Assembly (NCBI GenBank): GCA_026126205.1
Contig: JAHCJP010000002.1
Coordinates: forward strand, 124,001 to 188,000
Reading direction: 5' to 3'
Length of the DNA: 64,000 nt
Origin: Maricaulaceae bacterium
Lineage (GTDB): Bacteria > Pseudomonadota > Alphaproteobacteria > Caulobacterales > Maricaulaceae
The notes under the pieces are model-generated. The model did not search any database, had not been told where the DNA came from, and saw only the letters and a program-made list of their open reading frames with translations. The translations under genes and the position numbers were made by a program. Positions within the stretch are counted from its first letter, which is position 1; each line of letters opens with the position of its first letter. Below, in pieces: positions 54,744 to 64,000 of the stretch.

Positions 54744-54953
54744 ATGAGCGAAAGTACAGACAAAACCGCGCCCGGCGAGGTGGATCCGAAACTGCTGGAG
54801 ATCCTTGTCTGCCCGGTGACGCGCGGGCCGCTGCATTACGACCGCAAGAAGGGCGAGCTGGTCAGCCGCGCCGCGCGGCTGGCCTATCCGATCCGCGAGG
54901 GCGTGCCGGTGATGCTGGCCGAGGAGGCGCGCGAGCTGGGCGACGGCGAATGA
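54744..54953 (+). CDS. Trm112 family protein
   Basis: This 69-residue protein has the Trm112/UPF0434 pattern: [46 protein letters not shown]. In eukaryotes and archaea Trm112 activates methyltransferases; the bacterial role is open. Only one Cys remains of the zinc motif, which is usual for this group. It overlaps the DUF971 gene by 4 bp (ATGA). Confidence 0.92.
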   Translation: MSESTDKTAPGEVDPKLLEILVCPVTRGPLHYDRKKGELVSRAARLAYPIREGVPVMLAEEARELGDGE

Positions 54954-55273
54954 ACGCCGCGGCCCGGCCCTGGCCCGTTTCCTTGAGATTCTCGCGCGCC
55001 GAGGCGGCGCTGGATATCGCCTATGATGACGGGATGGCGTTCCATATTCCCTTCGCTTTGCTGCGGGCCGAAAGCCCGTCGGCGGAGGTGCGCGGGCATG
55101 GCCCGGTCCGCAAGCCGTCCGCGCCCGTACGGCCGGACGTGCGGGTGACGGCGGCGGAGCCGGTGGGGCGTTACGCCGTGCGGCTGAGCTTCGACGACGG
55201 CCACGACACCGGCATCTATTCCTGGGATTATCTGCGCGAGCTGGGCGAGCGCGCGGCGCATGGGGAGAGCTGA
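54950..55273 (+). CDS. DUF971 (gamma-butyrobetaine hydroxylase-like N-terminal) protein
   Basis: This 107-residue protein has the DUF971 pattern: [40 protein letters not shown], '[28 protein letters not shown]'. The domain is related to the N-terminus of gamma-butyrobetaine hydroxylase and to Apd1/Mrp-linked iron-sulfur proteins. It is often in operons with Trm112-like genes. It is coupled to the gene before it (ATGA). Confidence 0.88.
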   Translation: MNAAARPWPVSLRFSRAEAALDIAYDDGMAFHIPFALLRAESPSAEVRGHGPVRKPSAPVRPDVRVTAAEPVGRYAVRLSFDDGHDTGIYSWDYLRELGERAAHGES

Positions 55274-55275
55274 GC

Positions 55276-55554
55276 ATGGCCAAAAAAATCGGCGCGCAGG
55301 CGGCGGTCGCGAAACTGGATGGCTGGACCAGCGTGGTCGGCCGCGACGCGATCGAAAAGGTCTACCGCTTCAAGGATTTCAACGAGGCCTGGGGCTTCAT
55401 GAGCCGCGCGGCCATCAAGGCCGAGCAGATGAACCACCATCCGGAATGGTTCAACGTCTACAACCGTGTCGAGGTCATGCTGACCACCCATGACGCCGAT
55501 GGCGTGACCGAGCTGGACGTGACGCTGGCGCAGTTCATGGACGAGATCGCATGA
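55276..55554 (+). CDS. phhB: 4a-hydroxytetrahydrobiopterin dehydratase (pterin-4-alpha-carbinolamine dehydratase)
   Basis: This 92-residue protein has the PCD signature: [62 protein letters not shown]. The histidines of NHHPEW are the active-site ones. It recycles the pterin cofactor of aromatic amino acid hydroxylases, but no phhA was seen here; a DCoH-like moonlighting role is possible. It overlaps the next gene by 4 bp. Confidence 0.93.
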   Translation: MAKKIGAQAAVAKLDGWTSVVGRDAIEKVYRFKDFNEAWGFMSRAAIKAEQMNHHPEWFNVYNRVEVMLTTHDADGVTELDVTLAQFMDEIA

Positions 55555-56342
55555 CCGGGGCCGCGCCGCGGCCGCTGGCGCTGGTCACCGGCGCCTCGTC
55601 CGGTATCGGTGCGGCGCTGGCGCTGGAGCTGGCCATAAACGGTTATGACCTGGCGCTGGCGGCGCGTTCCGCCGGCGCGCTGGAGACCGTGGCCGAGGAC
55701 TGCCGGGCGCTGGGCGCCGCGACGCATGTTTTCCCGGCCGACCTTTGCGCGCCGGACGGGCCGGCGAAACTGATGGCGGCGCTGTCAGCGCAAGGGTTGC
55801 AGATCGAATTGCTGGTCAATAACGCCGGTTTCGGGGATCTGGCGCCATTCCGCGACGCGCCGCCGGGCAAGCTGCTGGTGATGGTGGACCTGAATATCCG
55901 CGCGCTGACCGCGCTGTGCCACGCCGCGCTGCCGGGCCTGATCGCGCGCGGGCGTGGCGGAATCCTGAACGTCGCCTCCACCGCCGGTTTCCAGCCCGGG
56001 CCGGGCATGGCGGTGTATTACGCCAGCAAGGCCTATGTGCTGTCGCTGAGCGAGGCCCTGCATCACGAGCTGAAGCCGCACGGGCTGACGGTGACGGCGC
56101 TGTGCCCCGGTCCGGTGCAGACCGGCTTTCAGGCCGCGGCGGGCATGGAAGGGGCCGGGCTGATGAAACTGCCGCTGGTCAGCGCCGCCGAGGCGGCGCG
56201 GGTGGGCGTGAAGGGGTTTCTGCGCCGCAAGCGCATCGCCGTCCCCGGCTGGCCTTACAAGCTGCTGGCCGTGACGCGGGGGATCAGCCCCCGCTGGCTG
56301 ACTTTTCTCATTCTCGACCGGCTGCAGGGCGGTGGGCGCTAG
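55551..56342 (+). CDS. SDR-family oxidoreductase
   Basis: This 263-residue short-chain dehydrogenase has the NAD(P)-binding motif [21 protein letters not shown], the NNAG motif ([12 protein letters not shown]), the catalytic Ser/Tyr/Lys ([23 protein letters not shown]), and '[15 protein letters not shown]'. It is of the YqjQ/DltE-like type (substrate unknown). It is the last gene of the 54.7-56.3 kb run, overlapping phhB by 4 bp. Confidence 0.9.
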   Translation: MTGAAPRPLALVTGASSGIGAALALELAINGYDLALAARSAGALETVAEDCRALGAATHVFPADLCAPDGPAKLMAALSAQGLQIELLVNNAGFGDLAPFRDAPPGKLLVMVDLNIRALTALCHAALPGLIARGRGGILNVASTAGFQPGPGMAVYYASKAYVLSLSEALHHELKPHGLTVTALCPGPVQTGFQAAAGMEGAGLMKLPLVSAAEAARVGVKGFLRRKRIAVPGWPYKLLAVTRGISPRWLTFLILDRLQGGGR

Positions 56343-56401
56343 CACAAGTTTTCGCCCGCGCATCCACGCTTCCTTTACGCGCGTCTGGCAGGCTGGCTTG
56401 C

Positions 56402-56848
56402 ATGAGGATGCTGGTTCTGATTCTCGCCGCATGCGCGCTGGCCGCGCAGGCGCCGGCCGCCGCCGCGGCGCCGGGCGACAGCGCGCGTCCGGCGCAATCG
56501 GGCGGCGACCGCGACCGCCGCCGGGCGCTGACCCCGGCCGATACCTATGTCTCCCTGCCGCCGCTGACCGCCAGCGTGCAGAGTGATTTCCGCCTGCGCG
56601 GCGTGTTGCATATCGAGGCCGGACTGGACATTCCCGACGCCCGCCTGCGCGAGCGCGCCCGCACGCTGATGCCGCGCCTGCGCAACGCCTATGTCTCGGC
56701 GCTGGCGGTCTATGCCGGGTCGAATTACCGCTTCGGCGACGTGCCGGACGCCGAGCGCATCGCGTATCTGTTGCAGGACGCGACGGACGAGGTGCTGGGC
56801 GAAGGCGCCAGCGTGCTGCTGGGCATGGTGATCGTCCACGCCAACTAG
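56402..56848 (+). CDS. Secreted hypothetical protein
   Basis: From the ATG at 56402 this 148-residue protein has a signal peptide (MLVLILAACALAAQAPAAAAA). A Arg/Asp-rich linker follows (GGDRDRRRALTP). A domain of about 100 residues then begins TYVSLPPLTASVQSDFRLRGVLHIEAGLDIPDARLRERAR and ends 'VLGEGASVLLGMVIVHAN'. Similar proteins occur beside heat-shock genes in Caulobacterales and are usually named only as hypothetical. The domain has a faint resemblance to FliL. It is convergent with dnaJ, 10 bp apart. Confidence 0.65.
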   Translation: MRMLVLILAACALAAQAPAAAAAPGDSARPAQSGGDRDRRRALTPADTYVSLPPLTASVQSDFRLRGVLHIEAGLDIPDARLRERARTLMPRLRNAYVSALAVYAGSNYRFGDVPDAERIAYLLQDATDEVLGEGASVLLGMVIVHAN

Positions 56849-56858
56849 GGGTTGGTCC

Positions 56859-58031
56859 CTAGGCGTTCGGGCGGTCGTCGTCGCCGGTCAGATTGTCCCA
56901 GAAACGTTTCGCCTTGCCGACGAAACTGTCCGATTCCGGGTTGCAGCCGCCGCCGGACAGTTCGCAGAACTCGCGCAGCAGCTCCTTCTGGCGATCGGAG
57001 AGGTTGCGCGGGGTCTCCACGAACAGCTCGACGATCATGTCGCCGCGCGGGCCGCCGCGCAGGCGCGGCATGCCTTTGCCCTTCAGGCGCATGCGCTTGC
57101 CGGACTGCGACCCGGCGGGGATTTTCAGCTCCGCCCGCCCGCCGTCGATGATCGGCGCGCAAATCGATCCGCCCAGCGCGGCCGTGACCATCGGCACCGT
57201 GGCGCGGCAATAGAGATTGGGTCCGTCGCGCTCGAACAAGTCGTGCGGCCGCACCGAGACGAAAATGTAGAGATCGCCGCGCGGCCCGCCGCGTCCGCCG
57301 GCCTCGCCCTCGCCGGCGAGGCGGATGCGCATGCCGTCCTCCACCCCCGCCGGGATGTCGATGTTCAGCGTGCGCGTCTTGCGCACGCGGCCGGTGGCGT
57401 CGCAGTCCTGGCACGGCGTCTTGACGAACTGGCCGCGCCCGCCGCAGTGCGGACAGGTCTGCTCCATGGTGAAGAAGCCCTGGGTGCGGCGCAGGCGGCC
57501 TGAACCGCCGCAGGGGCTGCACGTCTCCATGCCGGTGCCCGGCTCGGCGCCGGTTCCGTCACAGCGCGAACATTGCAGCGTCGTCGGCACGCGGATGGTC
57601 TTGGAGACGCCCTCGAAGGACTCCTCCATGCTGATCTCAAGGTCATAGCGCATGTCGGCGCCGCGCGCCGGGCCGCGCTGGCCGCCGCGGCGGCCCATGC
57701 CGAAGGCGTCGCCGAACACCTGTTCGAAAATATCGGCGAAATCGGCCGCCGAACCGTTTCCGAACGGCCCGCCGCCGCCGAAGGGGCCGCCGCCGCCATG
57801 GCCGTTTTCGAACGCCGCATGGCCCATGCGGTCATAGGCGGCGCGCTTCTGGGCGTCGGAAAGAACGGCGTAGGCCTCGCCGACTTCCTTGAATTTCGCC
57901 TCGGCCGCCGCATCGCCGGGATTGCGATCGGGGTGATACTGCATGGCCAGCTTGCGATAGGCGGATTTCAGCGCCGCGGCGTCCGCCGCGCGCTCAACCC
58001 CCAGCACCTCGTAATAATCGCGCTTGGCCAT
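56859..58031 (-). CDS. dnaJ: Chaperone protein DnaJ
   Basis: DnaK co-chaperone. It has 390 residues. The J domain (1-70) contains H33-P-D35 (YHPDRNP). A Gly-rich region with [15 protein letters not shown] follows. Four CxxCxGxG zinc motifs ([32 protein letters not shown]) are at about 155-225. The C-terminal substrate-binding domains end in a dimerisation segment. It is 64 bp after dnaK, with a hairpin in the spacer. Confidence 0.97.
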   Translation of the reverse strand: MAKRDYYEVLGVERAADAAALKSAYRKLAMQYHPDRNPGDAAAEAKFKEVGEAYAVLSDAQKRAAYDRMGHAAFENGHGGGGPFGGGGPFGNGSAADFADIFEQVFGDAFGMGRRGGQRGPARGADMRYDLEISMEESFEGVSKTIRVPTTLQCSRCDGTGAEPGTGMETCSPCGGSGRLRRTQGFFTMEQTCPHCGGRGQFVKTPCQDCDATGRVRKTRTLNIDIPAGVEDGMRIRLAGEGEAGGRGGPRGDLYIFVSVRPHDLFERDGPNLYCRATVPMVTAALGGSICAPIIDGGRAELKIPAGSQSGKRMRLKGKGMPRLRGGPRGDMIVELFVETPRNLSDRQKELLREFCELSGGGCNPESDSFVGKAKRFWDNLTGDDDRPNA

Positions 58032-58055
58032 TCGATTCGCCCCGCCTGAAGGCGT

Positions 58056-58082
58056 CCGCCCCGGCTTTCATGGCCGGGGCGG
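58056..58082. other. dnaK-dnaJ intercistronic hairpin
   Basis: A perfect 10 bp stem CCGCCCCGGC (58056-58065) and GCCGGGGCGG (58073-58082) with a 7-base loop lies between the dnaK stop and the dnaJ start. On the minus strand no U-run follows, so it is unlikely to be a full terminator. It may lower dnaJ expression or protect the dnaK transcript. Confidence 0.55.
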
Positions 58083-58095
58083 GTTGCTTTCGCGT

Positions 58096-60024
<1,929 letters not shown>

Positions 60025-60156
60025 GAGTCCCAGGTCTCCGTTTCTGGCGAGGTCCGGCCGGAATGCGGGCCCGAAGCGCCCTGCCCCTGTCGCCTTTGAC
60101 CCCCCGCCGGCGTTCCAAACAAGTTGCGGACGGCGATCCGTCCGGTCTGGCCAGCG

Positions 60157-60185
60157 ATTTAGGGGGCCGCCCGGAAACCCGCAAG
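60157..60185 (-). promoter_or_regulatory. Candidate RpoH heat-shock promoter of dnaK
   Basis: On the minus strand CTTG (60185-60182) and CCCTAAAT (60164-60157) are separated by 17 bp. This fits the alphaproteobacterial RpoH consensus CTTG-N17/18-CYTATNT with one mismatch (CCTAAAT). The transcript would start about 125 nt before the dnaK ATG. Confidence 0.65.
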
Positions 60186-60225
60186 GGGAGAGGGGATATT
60201 CGCGCCGATGCGGCGCAGCAGGATT

Positions 60226-60576
60226 TCACGGCGCGTTGGGCGATGTCAGCCACCAGCGCGCCGCTACGCCCAGCGCGATGATCACGAAAGTCGGCGCGCA
60301 GACCGGCAGGGTGCGCAGGGCCAGCGGCTCCGGCAGGAAGAAGATATCGCGCGCCCAGCCGTCCCCTGTTCCGCTCAGGCGTTTCGCCCAGGTTTGCAGG
60401 ATGCAGGTTCCACGATTCAGAACCAGGGCGATGAAAATCGCGACCGGAAAACCGATGAACAGCGGCAGCCAGCCCTGCAAGCGTCCGGTGAACGCGTAGA
60501 TGGCCATGCCGGCCAGCATGGCGATGGCCGCGGCGTAGATCAGGGTGTGGACAAGCCGCAGGATGAACAGCGCCAT
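60226..60576 (-). CDS. Hypothetical membrane protein
   Basis: Unknown 116-residue protein with three or four hydrophobic segments: FILRLVHTLIYAAAIAMLAGMAIYAFTG, WLPLFIGFPVAIFIALVLN and TFVIIALGVAARWWL. A conserved-looking 'NRGTCILQTWAKRLSG' loop and 'GWARDIFFLPEPLA' lie between. It stands alone upstream of dnaK on the same strand; the dnaK promoter lies just after its stop. Confidence 0.7.
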   Translation of the reverse strand: MALFILRLVHTLIYAAAIAMLAGMAIYAFTGRLQGWLPLFIGFPVAIFIALVLNRGTCILQTWAKRLSGTGDGWARDIFFLPEPLALRTLPVCAPTFVIIALGVAARWWLTSPNAP

Positions 60577-60695
60577 GCCGGAGGATGGGCATGAATCCGG
60601 CGCGGAATCTATCTTTCGGCCTGAGGCGGCGGCGTTGCGTTTGACCCCCGCGCCCCGGCCGCTAGGCTTTCCAGGCGCCGCAAAGGAAACCCGCC

Positions 60696-61361
60696 ATGTT
60701 CCGCCTGTCCGCCGCGCTGATCTGCGCCTTGCTGGTTTCGGCCTGCTGGGCGGACCGCGACCGTCCGCTGGCGCCGGAGACCTCGGGCCTCGTGCTGGAC
60801 GCGGCGAGCGGCGCTCCTGTCGCCGGCGCGGCGGCGGATTATCCGGATGTTCCGCAGGCTGGCGGGGCGGTCAGCGACGCGGCGGGGCGCTTTCAGTTGC
60901 CGGGTGCGGTGGAAAGCCGGCGCGAAATGCTGCTGCCGGGCAGCGGCGTCTATCGGGACGGCGCGCTGGTTCGCGTTCGCCATGACGATTACCCCGGCGC
61001 CTTCGCCTGGGCGGCGTTTCTCAGCGGCCTCGGCGCGCAGGAAGATTCCGTTCTGGTGCTGATGATCACGGACATGAACCCTTCCGCGGCGGGGCTGGAT
61101 GCGTATCTGGAGGGCTGCCAGCCCGAACCGGCGGAGCGTTACGCCCTGGCGCTGGCCGCCCTGCTGCCCGGCCTTGTAGAGCAGGACTGGTTCACGGCGC
61201 ATATCGCTGCGGATTATGAACCGGGCCAGCGGATCGAGGAGTTTCTCGACGTCATGCTGCGTACGCGCCTGTTGCGCCGCTGCGAGGCCGGCATAGCCGC
61301 CCAGGACGAACTGGACCGGCTGATCGAACCGCTGCGCCGCGCAGTCCGCGACACGCCCTGA
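60696..61361 (+). CDS. Lipoprotein with carboxypeptidase-regulatory-like domain
   Basis: From the ATG at 60696 this 221-residue lipoprotein has a lipobox VSAC (Cys17). Residues about 30-95 resemble a carboxypeptidase-regulatory (transthyretin-like) fold: SGLVLDAASGAPVAGAAADYPDVPQAGGAVSDAAGRFQLPGA. The second half is helical (ERYALALAALLPGLVEQ ... LLRRCEAGIAAQDELDRLIEPLRR) and contains two Cys. Function is unknown. alkB follows 6 bp downstream, so the two may be co-expressed. Confidence 0.7.
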   Translation: MFRLSAALICALLVSACWADRDRPLAPETSGLVLDAASGAPVAGAAADYPDVPQAGGAVSDAAGRFQLPGAVESRREMLLPGSGVYRDGALVRVRHDDYPGAFAWAAFLSGLGAQEDSVLVLMITDMNPSAAGLDAYLEGCQPEPAERYALALAALLPGLVEQDWFTAHIAADYEPGQRIEEFLDVMLRTRLLRRCEAGIAAQDELDRLIEPLRRAVRDTP

Positions 61362-61367
61362 GGCGCC

Positions 61368-61997
61368 GTGACGGGCCGCGCCGCTTTCCACCCGCCGCCG
61401 GGCTTCCGCCTGCTGCCAGGCTATTTCAGCCGCGCGCAGCAGCAGGCGCTGGCCGGAGCGGTCGAACAGGCGGCGGCGGCGGCCCCCTTCTACCGCCCGG
61501 CGATGCCGCGCACCGGCCAGCCGCTCAGCGTCGACATGACCAATTTCGGTCCGCTCGGCTGGGTGACCGACCGCGAGAAGGGTTATCGCTACGAACCCGC
61601 CCACCCCGTCACCGGCCGGCCCTGGCCGCCGATGCCGCAGATGCTGCTGGATTTGTGGGCGGACGTGTCAGGCTATCCCGCGCCGCCCGAGGCGTGCCTG
61701 GTCAATCTTTATGGCCCGGACAGCCGCATGGGCCTGCATGTCGACTGGGACGAGGAGGCGACGGACGCCGCCGTGGTGTCAGTCAGTCTCGGCGACCGGG
61801 CGCGCTTTCGCATCGGCGGCGTGCAGCGCAAGGGGCCGACGGCCTCGATGATCCTGTCTTCGGGCGACGTGGTGGTGCTGGGCGGCGCGGCGCGCCGCAG
61901 TTTTCACGGCGTCGACCGGATTTTTCCGGGCACTTCGAGCGTTATTAGAGGCGGAGGGCGGGTGAATCTCACCCTGCGCCGCGTGACGCGCCCCTGA
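61368..61997 (+). CDS. alkB: DNA/RNA alkylation repair dioxygenase AlkB
   Basis: Oxidative demethylase of 1-meA and 3-meC in DNA. It has 209 residues from a GTG start. The Fe ligands are H124 and D126 (GLHVDWDEE) and H180 (RSFHGVDRI). R198 and R204 (GRVNLTLRR) bind 2-oxoglutarate. The 'VDMTNFGPLGWVTDREKGYRYEPAHP' block is typical of bacterial AlkB. It stands apart from any ada gene. Confidence 0.93.
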   Translation: MTGRAAFHPPPGFRLLPGYFSRAQQQALAGAVEQAAAAAPFYRPAMPRTGQPLSVDMTNFGPLGWVTDREKGYRYEPAHPVTGRPWPPMPQMLLDLWADVSGYPAPPEACLVNLYGPDSRMGLHVDWDEEATDAAVVSVSLGDRARFRIGGVQRKGPTASMILSSGDVVVLGGAARRSFHGVDRIFPGTSSVIRGGGRVNLTLRRVTRP

Positions 61998-62109
61998 ACG
62001 GCGCCTGCCCGGCCGGGTCAGCTTCCATTCACCTCCGCGCGGGCATGGTGCCCGCGATTGTCCGGCCCCTTGCGGGGCGGACGACGGCAGACAAGGAGGC
62101 TTGAGAGCC

Positions 62110-62454
62110 ATGATCAGGAACGTTCTCATCGCCAGCGCGGCCGCCATCGGCCTTTCGGCCTGCGGCGCGACCACGCAAGGGGCGGTCACCGGCGGCGCGC
62201 TTGGCGCGGCCGCTGGGGCCGTGATCGGCAACAACACCGGCTCGGGCGACGCGCGCACCGGCGCCATCATCGGCGGCGTCGTCGGCGCGACGGCCGGCGC
62301 CTATATGGGCTGCCGCCATGACGGCGGCTGCCAGTGGAACCGCAACAACCGCCACCATTCGCAGCTGTATTACGACCAGCGCTATGGCCGCTATTACTAT
62401 GTCGACAGCCGCGACGGCCGCACTTACTGGCAGAACGGCGAGTTCCGCGGCTAA
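62110..62454 (+). CDS. Glycine-zipper lipoprotein
   Basis: From the ATG at 62110 (AAGGAGG ten bases upstream) the protein has 114 residues. The lipobox is LSAC (Cys18). A glycine zipper follows (GAVTGGALGAAAGAVIGNNTGSGDARTGAIIGGVVGATAGAYMG), then a Tyr/Arg-rich tail (YYDQRYGRYYYVDSRDGRTYWQNGEFRG). Such YMGG/OmpA-linked proteins sit in the outer membrane. It ends at a strong hairpin terminator. Confidence 0.85.
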   Translation: MIRNVLIASAAAIGLSACGATTQGAVTGGALGAAAGAVIGNNTGSGDARTGAIIGGVVGATAGAYMGCRHDGGCQWNRNNRHHSQLYYDQRYGRYYYVDSRDGRTYWQNGEFRG

Positions 62455-62476
62455 ACCGCCGCGCCGCCACGTACGG

Positions 62477-62512
62477 AACGCCGCCGGGATCCTCCCCTCC
62501 CGGCGGCGTTTT
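62477..62512 (+). terminator. Strong hairpin terminator after the glycine-zipper gene
   Basis: A perfect 13 bp stem AACGCCGCCGGGA (62477-62489) and its complement (62498-62510), with an 8-base loop. It ends in TTTT. It probably also ends the convergent grpE transcript in the other direction. Confidence 0.8.
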
Positions 62513-62593
62513 CGCGTCTGGACTCCGCCAACCCGTCCCGGCCCGGTCCCAATGACACGCGCCAGAGCGCGCAGGTAACGCGATTGGGGGCTC

Positions 62594-63283
62594 TTACGCC
62601 TTCACATCGATGCTGCCGCCCGGCGGCTTCGCCGGACCGTCTCCGCCGGCGCCATTGGTTTTCTTCGCCGCAGGGGCGGTTGCACCGCCGTCCGCCGCCT
62701 GCGCCGGGGCGCCGGAAGAGACCGCGACCATGGCCGCCCGCAGCGTGCGTTCGCCGATCACATAGCCCGGCGTCATTACCGCTGCGATGCTGCCCTCCGG
62801 CTGGTCCGAGGGAATCTGCGCCGCGGCCTGGTGCAGATGCGGGTCGAAAGCGTCGCCGGGGGCGGGGTCCAGCTTTTTGATCCCGTGCCGCTCGAAGGCC
62901 GAGAGAAGCGACCGCTCGGTCATCGCCACACCGTCGAGCAGGGCTTTCGCCGGCCCGTCCAGCGCCGCGCCCTTTGCGGCGTCGAGCGCGCGGGAGAAAT
63001 TGTCGGCCACCGCCAGCAGGTCACGCGCGAAGCCTGAGACGGCGTAGTCGCGGGCGTCCTTCACTTCGCGCTCGGCGCGCTTGCGGGTGTTCTGAACGTC
63101 GGCGACAGCGCGCAAAAGCCGGTCGCGCAGGTCATCCAGCTCGGCCTGCCATTGTTCGGCGCTCTTGCCGGTTTCGTCGTTATCGCTGGATGTAGCGGTT
63201 TGCGAACCTTCCCGCGCAACATCTTGTGGCGATTCGATTTCCTGAGTCGCGGTTTCGGCGTCCGACGTCTTGTCCTTGCTCAT
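62594..63283 (-). CDS. grpE: Nucleotide exchange factor GrpE
   Basis: Releases ADP from DnaK. It has 229 residues. An N-terminal acidic/variable part (SKDKTSDAETATQEIE ...) is followed by a long dimeric helix (QWQAELDDLRDRLLRAVADVQNTRKRAEREVKDARDYAVSGFARDLLAVADNFSRAL). The C-terminal beta-domain is DAFDPHLHQAAAQIPSDQPEGSIAAVMTPGYVIGERTLRAAMVAVS, ending in a Gly/Ala-rich tail. It follows hrcA by 28 bp. Confidence 0.96.
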   Translation of the reverse strand: MSKDKTSDAETATQEIESPQDVAREGSQTATSSDNDETGKSAEQWQAELDDLRDRLLRAVADVQNTRKRAEREVKDARDYAVSGFARDLLAVADNFSRALDAAKGAALDGPAKALLDGVAMTERSLLSAFERHGIKKLDPAPGDAFDPHLHQAAAQIPSDQPEGSIAAVMTPGYVIGERTLRAAMVAVSSGAPAQAADGGATAPAAKKTNGAGGDGPAKPPGGSIDVKA

Positions 63284-63311
63284 TATATTCCGTTCCGTTC
63301 CGTAATAGTTC

Positions 63312-64000
63312 TCAGGCGCGGCGCTCGTCGAGAAGCCGTCCGACGACGCGGGCGGTATAGTCGACCAGCGGGATCACCCGGGCGTAATTCAGCCGCGTCG
63401 GCCCGATCACGCCCAGCGCCCCGACGATGCGTTTCTCGGCGTTCATATAGGGTGCGACGATGACGCTGGAACCTGACAGCGAGAACATCGGGTTCTCGGC
63501 GCCGATGAACAGGCGCACGCCCTGACCGTCCTTCGCCCGGTCCAAAAGGGCGATCAGCTCCTGCTTCCTCTCCAGGTCGTCGAACAGCAGGCGGATGCGC
63601 TCCAGATCCTCGGCCGCCTCGACCGATTCCAGAAGTTTCGCCCGGCCGCGCACGATCAGGGCGCGGTCCTCGCCGCCGCCCCAGTCGGCCAGCCCCTTCT
63701 CGACCAGCGCGCTCGCCGCTTCGTCCAGCTGCGCCCGGCGTTCGGCGATTTCGGAGCGGATGTCGGTGATCGCCTCGGTCAGGCTGCGGCCCTTCAGACG
63801 GGCGGAGAGGTAGTTCCCGGCCTCGGCCAGCGCCGCGGGCGGCAAACCCTCCGGGGCGCGCATAAGCCGGTTCTCCACTCCGCCGTCGGCGAACACCAGA
63901 ACCGCCAGCGCCTCGGTGGCCGACAGCGGCACGAACTCGACATGGCGCAGCGGCGCCTCCTGCGCGGGCGCCAGCACCAGCCCGGCGCCGCCGGCGAGGC
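63312..64000 (-). CDS. hrcA: Heat-inducible transcription repressor HrcA, C-terminal part, cut by window edge
   Basis: Repressor that binds CIRCE elements upstream of heat-shock genes. The last ~229 residues are present: '[43 protein letters not shown]', '[17 protein letters not shown]', and the C-terminal '[62 protein letters not shown]'. The N-terminal HTH and any CIRCE element lie beyond position 64000. It forms an operon with grpE. Confidence 0.95.
   Translation of the reverse strand, partial: LAGGAGLVLAPAQEAPLRHVEFVPLSATEALAVLVFADGGVENRLMRAPEGLPPAALAEAGNYLSARLKGRSLTEAITDIRSEIAERRAQLDEAASALVEKGLADWGGGEDRALIVRGRAKLLESVEAAEDLERIRLLFDDLERKQELIALLDRAKDGQGVRLFIGAENPMFSLSGSSVIVAPYMNAEKRIVGALGVIGPTRLNYARVIPLVDYTARVVGRLLDERRA

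Overview
The window is a very GC-rich, gene-dense bacterial chromosome segment. It most resembles an alphaproteobacterium of the Caulobacterales/Maricaulales/Hyphomonadaceae type. The supporting signs are the DUF484-xerC pair, the lptC-lptA-lptB-rpoN-hpf-ptsN cluster, the hslU/Smr/MltA/Tim44/SecB neighbourhood, a CC0125/CC1285-type lipoprotein, an ScfR-type regulator divergent from isocitrate lyase, alphaproteobacterial RpoH-like promoters, and two palindromic intergenic repeats of alphaproteobacterial type. No rRNA, CRISPR array, prophage or insertion sequence was seen; one tRNA (Leu, CAG) was found. All names are from reading motifs; no database search was run.

Layout. 1-2.4 kb: truncated priA, DUF484 protein and xerC. 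2.4-7 kb: glyoxylate shunt (aceB, aceA) with a divergent acyl-CoA-type regulator. 7-15.7 kb: a TCA-cycle block on the minus strand (sucC ... sucD-sucA-sucB). Here sucC and sucD, the two subunits of one enzyme, are separated by an unknown ORF, a ribbon-helix-helix/PIN toxin-antitoxin pair, a small membrane protein and a hot-dog thioesterase. 15.7-21 kb: MFS transporter and several small envelope or lipoprotein genes. 21-28 kb: hslV-mgtE-hslU, Smr, MltA, Tim44-like and SecB (protein quality control, murein and export). 28-36 kb: DUF4349 lipoprotein, lactonase-like protein, S9 peptidase and a large TonB-dependent receptor. 36-46.5 kb: SDR dehydrogenase, rnk, rpsP, ffh, ptsN, hpf, rpoN, lptB/A/C, RNase D and a formate/nitrite-type channel.

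46.5-49.6 kb is the accessory region and the most unusual part. Two paralogous lipoproteins carry an HExxH + E (gluzincin-like) motif and share an almost identical ~290 bp 3' block, although the rest of the two genes has diverged. Upstream of them lies a lower-GC lipoprotein gene with an apparent single-base frameshift. Its likely promoter has a perfect TTGACA followed by a (CA)7 tract in the -35/-10 spacer, a layout typical of phase-variable promoters. If real, this would be a switchable three-lipoprotein operon.

49.7-52.5 kb: a translationally coupled nucleoside hydrolase-ribokinase-2OG oxygenase operon, followed by tRNA-Leu. 52.7-56.8 kb: arsC-like, pdxY, a Lon-substrate-binding-domain protein, Trm112, DUF971, pterin dehydratase and an SDR. 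56.9-64 kb: the heat-shock genes dnaJ and dnaK (RpoH-like promoter), then four small genes including alkB, then grpE and a truncated hrcA.
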